Assembly (NCBI RefSeq): GCF_000424005.1
Contig: NZ_AUJB01000001.1
Coordinates: 1-64,000, forward strand
Length of the DNA stretch: 64,000 nucleotides
Reading direction: 5' to 3'
Origin: Pseudobutyrivibrio ruminis CF1b
GTDB taxonomy: Bacteria > Bacillota > Clostridia > Lachnospirales > Lachnospiraceae
The stretch's first letter is position 1. Each line of letters opens with the position of its first letter. The translations under genes and the position numbers were made by a program. Shown in pieces: positions 1 through 7,337 of the stretch. The notes beneath the pieces were generated by a model. That model was not told the origin of the DNA. It saw only the letters and a list, made by a program, of their open reading frames with translations, and made no database searches.

Positions 1-23
1 AAAAAACTTTAATAATAGTCATT

Positions 24-148
24 TTTTGTCAGGAAGCGTTCTGTAAGTCGCATACCTTCGTTGTCCAGTGACAAAATAAGAAACTTGCAGGCAAATTTTT
101 GTCAGAGCCATTCTTATAAATTGCATATTCTCGTTATCTTTTGACAAA
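24..148. repeat. Two tandem ~52-bp units with terminal inverted repeats
   Basis: Unit 1 (24-76) and unit 2 (97-148) each begin with TTTTGTCA and end with TGACAAA(A), so each has its own terminal inverted repeat. Their interiors align in direct orientation: TTCT, GCATA, TCGTT and TGACAAA recur at matching offsets. No credible gene lies here. Each unit could fold as a hairpin or be a relic of a small non-autonomous element. The family is not recognised. Confidence 0.6.
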
Positions 149-175
149 GGGCTTCGCCACAGTCCTATTTTTTTT

Positions 176-287
176 GAGCTTGTTTGCCTAGTATCTGCCA
201 AAAGAGTCGCTGTCAAGAGGCGGCGAAGCCGAGCCGCCAGGCCTTGCACTTGACTGGGGCTCTTGGCAGATAGAATGGACAAAGCTC
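176..287. repeat. Long imperfect inverted repeat with inner GC-rich hairpin
   Basis: The arms 176-217 and 249-287 are imperfectly complementary. Shared blocks include GAGCTT, TATCTGCCAA and GTCAAG. The centre carries a second hairpin, GGCGGC (219-224) with GCCGCC (233-238). It lies beyond the terminator of the OPT/PqqD operon and contains no supportable gene. It could be a structured RNA or a miniature repeat element. Confidence 0.6.
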
Positions 288-295
288 AAATAAAA

Positions 296-322
296 AGAGG
301 TTTAGCCATAGACTAAACCTCT
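296..322 (-). terminator. Rho-independent terminator of the OPT-PqqD operon
   Basis: A perfect 10-bp stem, AGAGGTTTAG (296-305) with CTAAACCTCT (313-322), closes a 7-nt loop. On the minus strand it is followed by TTTTATTT. It lies 16 bp past the PqqD-like stop codon. Confidence 0.85.
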
Positions 323-337
323 GAGATAAACTCATCT

Positions 338-676
338 TTATTTTACTCTTTTCACAAACCCAAACTGCTCAAGGTGCTTCATATAAACACTGAGGCGCTC
401 GTAGAGGGGCTCGGCTTCATCACCATATTTGTCATGTACAAGCCCACCGATATCAAAGACGCTACGCTTTCCATCGATGCAGGTCCAGATAAAGGAACCC
501 ATGCCCTCCAGGGTAATTTTGCTGACTGCAGGTTTCTTAAAAAACTTCTGAGCCACGCGGTTTGTAAATCCTTTATTTTCCATTTCAACAATGACCTCTC
601 CGGACTCGGAAAGAGTCCAGATGAGGTCAGAATTTATCGCATATACGAAATCTAAATAGTTTTCTTTATTTGTCAT
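338..676 (-). CDS. PqqD-family small protein (orphan RRE-like fold)
   Basis: This is a 112-residue protein of the PqqD type. Typical features are the central stretch around ITLEGMGSFIW, followed by an acidic helix and the C-terminal YMKHLEQFGFVKR segment. Family knowledge: PqqD domains are small winged-helix peptide-binding modules that present precursor peptides to radical SAM enzymes. No radical SAM peptide-modifying enzyme or precursor peptide is encoded nearby. The gene starts 11 bp inside the end of the upstream OPT transporter, so the two are translationally coupled. Inference: the protein may serve the transporter or a peptide substrate rather than cofactor synthesis. The family call is good; the function is unknown. 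Confidence 0.7.
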   Translation of the reverse strand: MTNKENYLDFVYAINSDLIWTLSESGEVIVEMENKGFTNRVAQKFFKKPAVSKITLEGMGSFIWTCIDGKRSVFDIGGLVHDKYGDEAEPLYERLSVYMKHLEQFGFVKRVK

Positions 677-2546
677 TCTTCTTTCCCATGGCTGCCTTAT
701 ATACTGCAGCTGCGATTAACACGATAAGAATAAGTGCTGGTGCATTACCTGTTGGAATTACTGAGCTAAGATCCATCTTATCAGTAATACCAGCTACTTT
801 AAGAATAGCAAGAAGTACACCTATGATACCTTCACCAGCGATAAGTCCTGAGCAGAAGAGGATACCCTTTCCTGACTCGTCTTCCTTGTTGCCGAATTTT
901 GCATCTGCAAACTTTCTAATAAGGCCACCAATCATAATTGTAGCAGAAAGCTCAAGTGGAAGGTAAAGACCAATAGAAACTGGAAGCGCTGCAATGCCAA
1001 GGATCTCGATTGTGATAGAGATGAAAGCACCGATGAAAATAAGTGTCCAAGGAAGATTTCCATCCATAACACCTTCGATAACCATCTTCATCATTGTAGC
1101 CTGTGGAGCTGCAAGCTTGTCTGAACCAAATCCGTATGCTGAATCAAGAAGTACCATAACGCCACCAATTGCAAGTGCTGCTGCAACAGTACCGATAATT
1201 TCACCAATCTGCTGCTTAACTGGTGTAGCACCAAGGATATAACCTGTCTTTAAATCCTGTGAAGTATCACCAGCCATACAAGCTGCGATACAAATAACTG
1301 AACCGATTGCGATAGCACCTGTCATTCCGTGTACGCCTGTATCACCCATAGCCTTAAGACAGATTGTTGCGATAAGGATAGTAGCGATTGTCATACCTGA
1401 AACAGGGTTGTTTGAGCTACCTACAAGACCAACCATACGTGAAGAAACGGCACTAAAGAAGAAACCGAATACAACGATGATGATTGCGCCAAGAAGTGTA
1501 ACAGGTACTGCTGGTACAAGCCAAATTGCAAGAATAAGAACTACGATAGAGCCAAGTACAAAACGAATGTCCATATCACGTGCTGTACGCTCTGTAGATG
1601 TAGAACCTGCAGTCTTGATGCTCTTGATTGAATCCACAAATGTTCTAACGATAAGTGGAAGTGTCTTTATAAGTGAAATGATACCAGCTGAAGCTACGGC
1701 ACCTGCACCAATATACTTGATGTAGTTTGACCAGATAGCTGATGCACCATGTGCTGCATAAAGCTCTGCAACAGAAGCGCTAGCTGGGTACATAACCATG
1801 TCGCCACCAAAAGCAACAATAGCTGGAATAAGTACGAACCATCCAAGTACACCACCTGCAAACATATATGCAGAGATACGTGGGCCACAGATGTAACCAA
1901 CAGAAACAAGTGCTGGATATACCTGAGCAGAAAACTCTGTCTTAAGAGACTGAAGCTTAATTGTGAATACGCCCTGGATTGCGCAAAGACCATCAACGAT
2001 GAACTTTACAGCTGCACCAATACCCATACCAACAAATACAGACTTAGCAGATGAACCACCTTCCTCACCTGCAAGAAGAACCTCTGCGCAAGCTGTTCCC
2101 TCTGGATATGGAAGCACACCGTGCTCCTGAACGATAAGTGCACTACGAAGTGGAACCATGAAGAATACACCAAGGAGACCACCAAAAAGTGCGATTACTG
2201 TAATTGTAATAAGTGAAGGCTTGTCCATAACACCTTCCTTAGCCCAGATGAAAAGTGCTGGCATTGTAAAGATAGCACCTGCTGCAAGGCTTTCACCTGC
2301 AGAACCGATTGTCTGAACCATATTGCTTTCAAGGATTGAATCCTTTTTCATGATAACGCGGATAACAGCCATTGAAATAACTGCGGCTGGAATAGATGCA
2401 GATACTGTCATACCAACTCTAAGACCAAGATATGCGTTAGCAGCGCCAAAGATTACCGCAAGAAGAAGACCCATAATAATAGATGTAGGAGTCATCTCTG
2501 GAGTAACCTTATCCGCTGGAATGTAAGGTTTAAATTGTTCTTTCAT
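666..2546 (-). CDS. OPT-family oligopeptide transporter
   Basis: A 626-residue integral membrane protein with about 14-16 hydrophobic segments. Diagnostic OPT motifs are AYLGLRVGMTVSAS (about residues 38-51), GSAGESLAAGAIFTMPAL (about 81-98) and PYPEGTACAEVLLAG (about 146-160). The length fits the bacterial branch of the family. Family knowledge: OPT proteins are secondary transporters for peptides or metal chelates; the substrate cannot be read from sequence. The ATG at 2544-2546 is preceded by AAGGAGAG at a normal distance. It is the first gene of a two-gene operon with the PqqD-like ORF and has its own sigma-A promoter at 2586-2614. Confidence 0.93.
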   Translation of the reverse strand: MKEQFKPYIPADKVTPEMTPTSIIMGLLLAVIFGAANAYLGLRVGMTVSASIPAAVISMAVIRVIMKKDSILESNMVQTIGSAGESLAAGAIFTMPALFIWAKEGVMDKPSLITITVIALFGGLLGVFFMVPLRSALIVQEHGVLPYPEGTACAEVLLAGEEGGSSAKSVFVGMGIGAAVKFIVDGLCAIQGVFTIKLQSLKTEFSAQVYPALVSVGYICGPRISAYMFAGGVLGWFVLIPAIVAFGGDMVMYPASASVAELYAAHGASAIWSNYIKYIGAGAVASAGIISLIKTLPLIVRTFVDSIKSIKTAGSTSTERTARDMDIRFVLGSIVVLILAIWLVPAVPVTLLGAIIIVVFGFFFSAVSSRMVGLVGSSNNPVSGMTIATILIATICLKAMGDTGVHGMTGAIAIGSVICIAACMAGDTSQDLKTGYILGATPVKQQIGEIIGTVAAALAIGGVMVLLDSAYGFGSDKLAAPQATMMKMVIEGVMDGNLPWTLIFIGAFISITIEILGIAALPVSIGLYLPLELSATIMIGGLIRKFADAKFGNKEDESGKGILFCSGLIAGEGIIGVLLAILKVAGITDKMDLSSVIPTGNAPALILIVLIAAAVYKAAMGKKNDK

Positions 2547-2585
2547 AATAAATATATCTCTCCTTCTATTGAACCAAGTTTTTTT

Positions 2586-2614
2586 ATTATATACACACTT
2601 TAAAGTGGATGCAA
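2586..2614 (-). promoter_or_regulatory. Sigma-A promoter of the OPT operon with palindromic spacer
   Basis: On the minus strand, TTGCAT (2609-2614) and TATAAT (2586-2591) are separated by exactly 17 bp. The spacer contains the perfect 12-bp palindrome CACTTTAAAGTG (2596-2607), which is well placed for a repressor. The regulator is unknown. Confidence 0.65.
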
Positions 2615-2681
2615 ATCGAAGTACTAAAGTGATAAAGAATTAAAGTATAATCTACATTAAATTAGCATCTGTTACACTTAC

Positions 2682-2772
2682 TAGCCAGTTACGGCTACAA
2701 GCCAAATTATTTCTACGCTCAGCCACAAAAGGCTTCGCTTAAGAAATATTAGAGCTTGATGCCTACTGGCTA
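2682..2772 (-). repeat. Intergenic hairpin repeat, copy A
   Basis: Outer arms TAGCCAGT (2682-2689) and ACTGGCTA (2765-2772) are perfectly complementary. Inside, CAAGC pairs with GCTTG, ATTTCT with AGAAAT, and GCC with GGC, giving a long interrupted stem. It shares ATTTCT..GCTCA and TTCGCTTAAGAAAT with copy C. It lies just past the rubrerythrin terminator and upstream of the OPT promoter. Confidence 0.7.
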
Positions 2773-2780
2773 AATATAAA

Positions 2781-2809
2781 TAGGACACCTACATTATGCA
2801 GGTGTCCTA
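2781..2809 (-). terminator. Terminator of the rubrerythrin gene
   Basis: A perfect 10-bp stem, TAGGACACCT (2781-2790) with AGGTGTCCTA (2800-2809), followed on the minus strand by an AT-rich tract with several T residues. It lies 20 bp past the rubrerythrin stop codon. Confidence 0.75.
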
Positions 2810-2828
2810 AATAAAAATACATTTATCA

Positions 2829-3416
2829 CTATTTAAAGTAACGGTTGAGGAAGCCTTCCAACGCCTTTCCGTGGCGGGCTTCGTCGCGAGCCATCTCATG
2901 AACTGTGTCGTGGATGGCATCCAGATTATTCTTCTTTGCGCAGGTTGCCAAATCAACCTTACCCTGTGTAGCTCCGAACTCGCAGTCAACACGCCAAGCA
3001 AGATTCTTCTTTGTAGAATCAGTCATGTTTGACTCTAAGTCAGAGCCAAGGAGCTCTGCAAACTTGCAAGCATGCTCAGCCTCTTCCCAAGCTGCCTTTT
3101 CCCAATAGAGACCAATCTCTGGGTAGCCCTCTCTGTGCGCCACGCGAGCCATACAAAGATACATTCCAACTTCTGAGCACTCACCTTCAAAATTAGCCTT
3201 GAGCTGCTCGAAGATGTACTTTTTATCTTCGTCAGTAATATCAGGATTGTTCTTTACTGTAGCGCCATAAACGCCAAATACATGCTCAGCCGCAAGGGTA
3301 ATCTCACCCTCAACCTTTTTGAACTTATCACCACTCACATGACATACTGGACACTCATCAGGTGGATTGTCACCTTCATGAATGTAACCACAAACAGGAC
3401 ATACATACTTTGCCAT
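2829..3416 (-). CDS. Reverse-type rubrerythrin
   Basis: Peroxide-scavenging non-haem iron protein of the anaerobe cytoplasm. Domain order is reversed relative to classical rubrerythrin: an N-terminal rubredoxin-like site (CPVCGY and CPVC, residues about 6-26) precedes a ferritin-like di-iron domain with EGE, EEAEH and DEARH iron ligands. I chose the ATG at 3414-3416 (MAKYVC...), giving 195 residues, because AAGGAGT lies six bases upstream; an in-frame ATG eight codons earlier has no better signal. It appears monocistronic, with its own terminator. Family knowledge: it takes electrons from NADH via rubredoxin-type partners and reduces hydrogen peroxide to water. Confidence 0.93.
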   Translation of the reverse strand: MAKYVCPVCGYIHEGDNPPDECPVCHVSGDKFKKVEGEITLAAEHVFGVYGATVKNNPDITDEDKKYIFEQLKANFEGECSEVGMYLCMARVAHREGYPEIGLYWEKAAWEEAEHACKFAELLGSDLESNMTDSTKKNLAWRVDCEFGATQGKVDLATCAKKNNLDAIHDTVHEMARDEARHGKALEGFLNRYFK

Positions 3417-3525
3417 AACTAGACTCCTTTCTATATTCACCTAATTTACAGGTGTATAAGGTCATCTTAACATACATATGTCGTCCCCTGTGTAAATACA
3501 CTAATTGTTCTCAATTAATTCACAG

Positions 3526-5049
3526 TTATGATAAATTCAAGTTTTCAAGGAAAAGCTTTTCGAATTTTGGGTCCGTTGCAAGTATTACAATTTGCGAATT
3601 TTCCTTTATTTCTTTCAACGCATCTTCATCTGGATTCATGATAAATGCGATATCACCATGAAGAGAAGCATTGCCTACTGATTCAAATTTCGGAATCAGT
3701 TCCTTTGGAAAAAGACCTATTCCCGCTGCCGCCCAAATACTTACTGATGAGCCAAGTCCTCCTGCCACATAAAGATGATCGATATGCTCCAAACTAAGCT
3801 TGGCAGCATCAAGAAGCATTTCAATACCAGCTCGTATAGCTGCCTTTGCAAGAATCACCTGTTGGATATCCTCTCCAGAAATCACTATATCTTCTGCCAC
3901 AGGAAATCCTGTCTCAGAATATTCATCAATTAAAAGACCGCCATCATCAATAATATTGTTACGGCGCAGCTCGTGAATCAAATCGATAATACCACTTCCA
4001 CAAAGACCGATTGCCTTCTCTCCGCCGATAGTTGTATATTTTACTTCTCTTCCATGGATTGAAAGATGATTGATGGCACCGCGGACAGATGCCACTCCAC
4101 ATTTCAGACTGGCGCCCTCTAAGGCAGGCCCTGCTGATGCAGATGAGCACCAGTATTTTTCTCCATCAAACAAAACAAGCTCCGCATTTGTTCCCATATC
4201 TACCATCAGGAAAGTATCGTCTTCCTCTTTTCGAGCCTTTGCCTGTTCTTTTATATAAAACAGACCTGATACTATATCGCCTCCAACAAAGGCACTGATA
4301 GAAGGCATGAAAAAGATATCTCTTCGCTCTTCCCTAAATTTAACTGCATCCAAAGTGTATGGAACAAATGGATACTTTGCCATTCCATCCACAGGATAAT
4401 TTAAAAGCAAATGCGTCATTACCGTATTTCCGGACATAACCACTTTATGGGTAAGAAAATCTTCACCAATGATTTTTACACCCATTTTCATTAAATCACC
4501 AATAACTAACTGCTGAAGCTCCTCACCATGACCATCTATAGCAGCCTTAATTCGGCTCATAACATCCATTCCATATTTAGTCTGGCCGTTTGTCCAAGTA
4601 TGCTGCCGTAAAACTTTTCCAGTATTAAGATCTATTGCCGTAGCGGCAAGTGTAGTGGTGCCAACATCCACAGCGATAGCTATGTTGGTCTTATCAAGAG
4701 GAAGCTCCTCCGTAGTTTGAGGAACTCCTATAGAATTTATTTCAGATACAAGTCTCTTTGGCACCTGAATTTTACAGTCTTTAGTGATGACGCATTTACA
4801 TCCCAGTCTCCAACCATTTCGCATTTCCCAAAATTCAAGTGCTCGTTCATCGTCGGCGGTCATTTCTGGCGCGCCATACACAAACCTTACAGCACAGCTA
4901 AGGCACTTACCAAAGCCTCCGCAAGGTCTGTAATATTTGAAACCCAAACGGTCCATCGCCTCTACAAAGGTAATGGACTCATTTGGCTTAGTCATCAATA
5001 TATATTCCTTCTCAGGAACAACATCTTCAATTACAACTTTAATTTCCAT
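3526..5049 (-). CDS. RACo-like protein: 2Fe-2S ferredoxin plus ASKHA ATPase domain (DUF4445)
   Basis: A 507-residue two-part protein. Residues about 1-100 form a plant-type 2Fe-2S ferredoxin with C43, C49, C52 and a further Cys near 83-85. Residues about 120-500 carry the RACo/DUF4445 ASKHA domain, with nucleotide-binding motifs VDVGTTTLAAT, MSGNTVMTHL, DMGTNAELV, GLCGSGIID and VAGGLGSS. Family knowledge: characterised members reactivate corrinoid proteins by ATP-driven reduction. Here no corrinoid protein or methyltransferase is adjacent, so the partner is unknown. It overlaps the upstream phosphodiesterase gene by 11 bp and ends the rdgB run. The architecture is clear; the function is inferred. 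Confidence 0.85.
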   Translation of the reverse strand: MEIKVVIEDVVPEKEYILMTKPNESITFVEAMDRLGFKYYRPCGGFGKCLSCAVRFVYGAPEMTADDERALEFWEMRNGWRLGCKCVITKDCKIQVPKRLVSEINSIGVPQTTEELPLDKTNIAIAVDVGTTTLAATAIDLNTGKVLRQHTWTNGQTKYGMDVMSRIKAAIDGHGEELQQLVIGDLMKMGVKIIGEDFLTHKVVMSGNTVMTHLLLNYPVDGMAKYPFVPYTLDAVKFREERRDIFFMPSISAFVGGDIVSGLFYIKEQAKARKEEDDTFLMVDMGTNAELVLFDGEKYWCSSASAGPALEGASLKCGVASVRGAINHLSIHGREVKYTTIGGEKAIGLCGSGIIDLIHELRRNNIIDDGGLLIDEYSETGFPVAEDIVISGEDIQQVILAKAAIRAGIEMLLDAAKLSLEHIDHLYVAGGLGSSVSIWAAAGIGLFPKELIPKFESVGNASLHGDIAFIMNPDEDALKEIKENSQIVILATDPKFEKLFLENLNLS

Positions 5050-5542
5050 GTGTTCTATCGTATTCCTCGAGTGAATGCAGTTCCATTGTCAGCTCACCAC
5101 TATTATCTACTAAAATTGTCATATAAGTGTGTTCACGTGATTCCTGTCTTGGAAATGCTATACTTCCAGGGTTTGCGATAATTAAATCCTGATAGTGATC
5201 GATAGTTGGAACGTGGGTATGACCATATAAAGCTATGTCACAGCCCTTTGCCTTTGCAGCCTCAGCAATCTTATCATATCCATAGCTAACACCATAATAA
5301 TGGCCATGAGTAATGAGGATATGATGATTGCCTGCTTCAAGAACAAGCTCATTTGGTAAACTACCGCCCCAGTCACAGTTTCCGCAGACACATTCTGCAG
5401 GTGCCTCGGACATCATCCAGAGATTGTCCTCTACCCCCTGACCATCCCCCAGGTGGTAAATCATATCAGGTTTTTCTATATGAATGGCATCCCTCAAATT
5501 TTCTGATCTGCCATGTGTATCACTAACAACTAATATTTTCAT
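5039..5542 (-). CDS. YfcE/MJ0936-type metallophosphoesterase
   Basis: A 167-residue calcineurin-like phosphoesterase. The metal-binding motifs appear in order: SDTHG (residues 7-11), HLGDG, GNCDWGG, ITHGHYYG and YGHTHVP. The compact size and lack of extra domains match the YfcE/MJ0936 family, whose members hydrolyse small phosphodiesters in vitro; the natural substrate is unknown. It overlaps rdgB by 20 bp upstream and the RACo-like gene by 11 bp downstream, so the three are translationally coupled. Confidence 0.9.
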   Translation of the reverse strand: MKILVVSDTHGRSENLRDAIHIEKPDMIYHLGDGQGVEDNLWMMSEAPAECVCGNCDWGGSLPNELVLEAGNHHILITHGHYYGVSYGYDKIAEAAKAKGCDIALYGHTHVPTIDHYQDLIIANPGSIAFPRQESREHTYMTILVDNSGELTMELHSLEEYDRTHGN

Positions 5543-6134
5543 GCTTAATAATTTCTTCCTTTATCATTCTAAGAGCCTGGCCTCTGTGGCTGATTGCATT
5601 CTTCTCCTCAGGGCTGATGCTTGCTGTGCTCACATCCTTATCCCAAAGATAGAAGATTGGGTCGTAGCCAAAGCCGTTTGTTCCCATTGGCTCCCAGCCG
5701 ATATAGCCCTCGATTGTTCCGCGGACTACTGCCTCTTTACCATCTGGGAAAACTGCTGAAACGGCACATACAAATCGTGCGCTTCTATCCTGCTTTTCAA
5801 CTCCCTCAAGTCTCTCAATAAGATTTGCATTCTTAATATCGTAAGAAGTATCCTCACCCATATATCTGGCTGAATAGATACCTGGCTCTTTATTTAAAGC
5901 ATCAATCTCCAGTCCGCTGTCATCGGCAAGAACAATTGCATCTTTAGCGTGTTCTGCTATAGAGCGGGACTTAATCAAAGAATTCTCTTCGAATGTTTTA
6001 CCATCCTCAACAATATCAATGTCGATTCCTGCTTCCTTCATGGTAAGAATCTCATATTTTTCTTCACCAAGAATTTCTTTGATTTCGCGAAGCTTGTTTT
6101 TGTTTCCTGTTGCAAAAATAATTCTAGTTTTCAT
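5523..6134 (-). CDS. rdgB: RdgB/HAM1 non-canonical purine NTP pyrophosphatase
   Basis: A 203-residue house-cleaning enzyme that hydrolyses ITP, dITP and XTP to monophosphates. Conserved family blocks are FATGNKNKLREI (N-terminus), LADDSGLEIDAL, GIYSARYMGED, GTNGFGYDPIFY and the C-terminal SHRGQAL. The start ATG has a strong GGAGGG site, which sits directly against the edge of hairpin repeat copy B. It overlaps yfcE by 20 bp and follows the amidase gene, so it is probably internal to a longer operon. Confidence 0.95.
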   Translation of the reverse strand: MKTRIIFATGNKNKLREIKEILGEEKYEILTMKEAGIDIDIVEDGKTFEENSLIKSRSIAEHAKDAIVLADDSGLEIDALNKEPGIYSARYMGEDTSYDIKNANLIERLEGVEKQDRSARFVCAVSAVFPDGKEAVVRGTIEGYIGWEPMGTNGFGYDPIFYLWDKDVSTASISPEEKNAISHRGQALRMIKEEIIKHENISC

Positions 6135-6148
6135 AAATAATTCCCTCC

Positions 6149-6233
6149 GCCAGTTACTCTCTCAATCCTGAGATATTGCTTTCAGTCACTAGATGTTCCT
6201 TTCAGCAACACTCAGAGATTGATAGCTACTGGC
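6149..6233 (-). repeat. Intergenic hairpin repeat, copy B
   Basis: Outer arms GCCAGT (6149-6154) and ACTGGC (6228-6233) match copy A's arms. Inside, CAATC pairs with GATTG, CTGAG with CTCAG, and TTGCT with AGCAA, giving a long interrupted stem. It fills the gap between the amidase stop and the rdgB ribosome binding site (6141-6148), so in the mRNA it would sit directly 5' of that site. Confidence 0.65.
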
Positions 6234-6237
6234 TCAC

Positions 6238-7305
6238 TTATTTTTCATAAAGATACGCTACGATGGCATCATACAGCGCCCCCGCAGTCTTCTTCTGATA
6301 CTCATTGTCCTGAAGCTTTTCAAGCTCTTTTGTGTTGGTCATAAAGCCTACCTCTACCAGCGCCACCGGAGCCTGAGACATTCTGATAATGTATACCTCG
6401 TCTCCCACTACTGTGCCCTTTGACTTTGAGCCTAAAGCATTAAGCAGGTTATCAAGGCATAATGAAGCAAAGCGCTTTGAATTGCCTGTGGTATCGGCGC
6501 CCTTGTACATAACCTCTGTTCCATTGATGGAAGACATTCTACCAGAAGCGGTAGAATTGTTGTGTATTGATAGGAATAGATCCGCATCAGAATCATTTGC
6601 CAAACCAACTCTGGATTCAAAGGATGGATTGCTATCGTCAGTTCTAGTGTAGTAAACACCAATATTCTTTCCACTCTGATCGAACAGTCTCTTCAGCTGG
6701 AGAACAAACTGTAAATCCAAATCCTTTTCGTTAACACCCATCTTTGTGGCACCTGGCACATTTCCTCCATGGCCAGCATCCACAACCACAACATAATCAT
6801 ATACGTCGTGTGGGTCAAGAAAATCCAGATAAATGTATTCGCCCTCAGAGGTCATCTGTACCTCTTTAACATCATCGAGGGCAATCTCTATAACGCCAAT
6901 CAAATTCTCGCTGTCGTAGATAACATCCACGATATTATCTGCATTTCCACGCATAGGATATTTGGAAAAGTAATCCTTTCCAATTCCATTTATCGTAATT
7001 GCGATATTTCGATTTACATAATCATTAATAATTGAAACCCCTGCGCTGGTAACATTCTGAGGCAATGTTAATCGTATCTGATGTCCCTTTAAAACATCCT
7101 GTACAATCTCCTCAGAGTCTTCCTGCAATTCTTCATCAGAAGCACGAAGCATATCCATTACGGATACACGTCCCCCTGACACCTTGCTGTCCTGTACCTT
7201 CAGTGCAATGATATGCATGTTTGGTACATAAATAAGCAGACAGCTCATGGCAATTACCACCGCCAGGATGATAGCCGTGAAGGCCCCCAAAACCTTATTT
7301 TCCAT
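6238..7305 (-). CDS. N-acetylmuramoyl-L-alanine amidase (Amidase_3), membrane anchored
   Basis: A 355-residue peptidoglycan hydrolase. A hydrophobic anchor spans about residues 7-29, followed by an AMIN-like region (about 55-165) and the Amidase_3 domain (about 170-352). Zinc ligands and catalytic residues are visible: His in DAGHGG, Glu in NEKDLDL, His in SIHNNS and Glu in VEVGFMTN. Family knowledge: it cleaves the bond between MurNAc and L-Ala and commonly acts in daughter-cell separation. It lies 32 bp past the C1 peptidase, in a run of envelope-related genes. The start has a GGAGAG site eight bases upstream. Confidence 0.92.
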   Translation of the reverse strand: MENKVLGAFTAIILAVVIAMSCLLIYVPNMHIIALKVQDSKVSGGRVSVMDMLRASDEELQEDSEEIVQDVLKGHQIRLTLPQNVTSAGVSIINDYVNRNIAITINGIGKDYFSKYPMRGNADNIVDVIYDSENLIGVIEIALDDVKEVQMTSEGEYIYLDFLDPHDVYDYVVVVDAGHGGNVPGATKMGVNEKDLDLQFVLQLKRLFDQSGKNIGVYYTRTDDSNPSFESRVGLANDSDADLFLSIHNNSTASGRMSSINGTEVMYKGADTTGNSKRFASLCLDNLLNALGSKSKGTVVGDEVYIIRMSQAPVALVEVGFMTNTKELEKLQDNEYQKKTAGALYDAIVAYLYEK

Positions 7306-7337
7306 TACATTATCTCTCCGCTCCCTTACGGGAAAAA

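Noticed and set aside
24-148. Antisense ORF of 87 codons over the left-edge repeats
   Set aside because: It spans the tandem and inverted repeats, has no ribosome binding site and no recognisable domain.
3502-3517. TAATTG/CAATTA inverted repeat as a PerR or Fur box for rubrerythrin
   Set aside because: The spacing and sequence do not match the 7-1-7 PerR/Fur pattern. It may still be an operator, but no regulator can be named.
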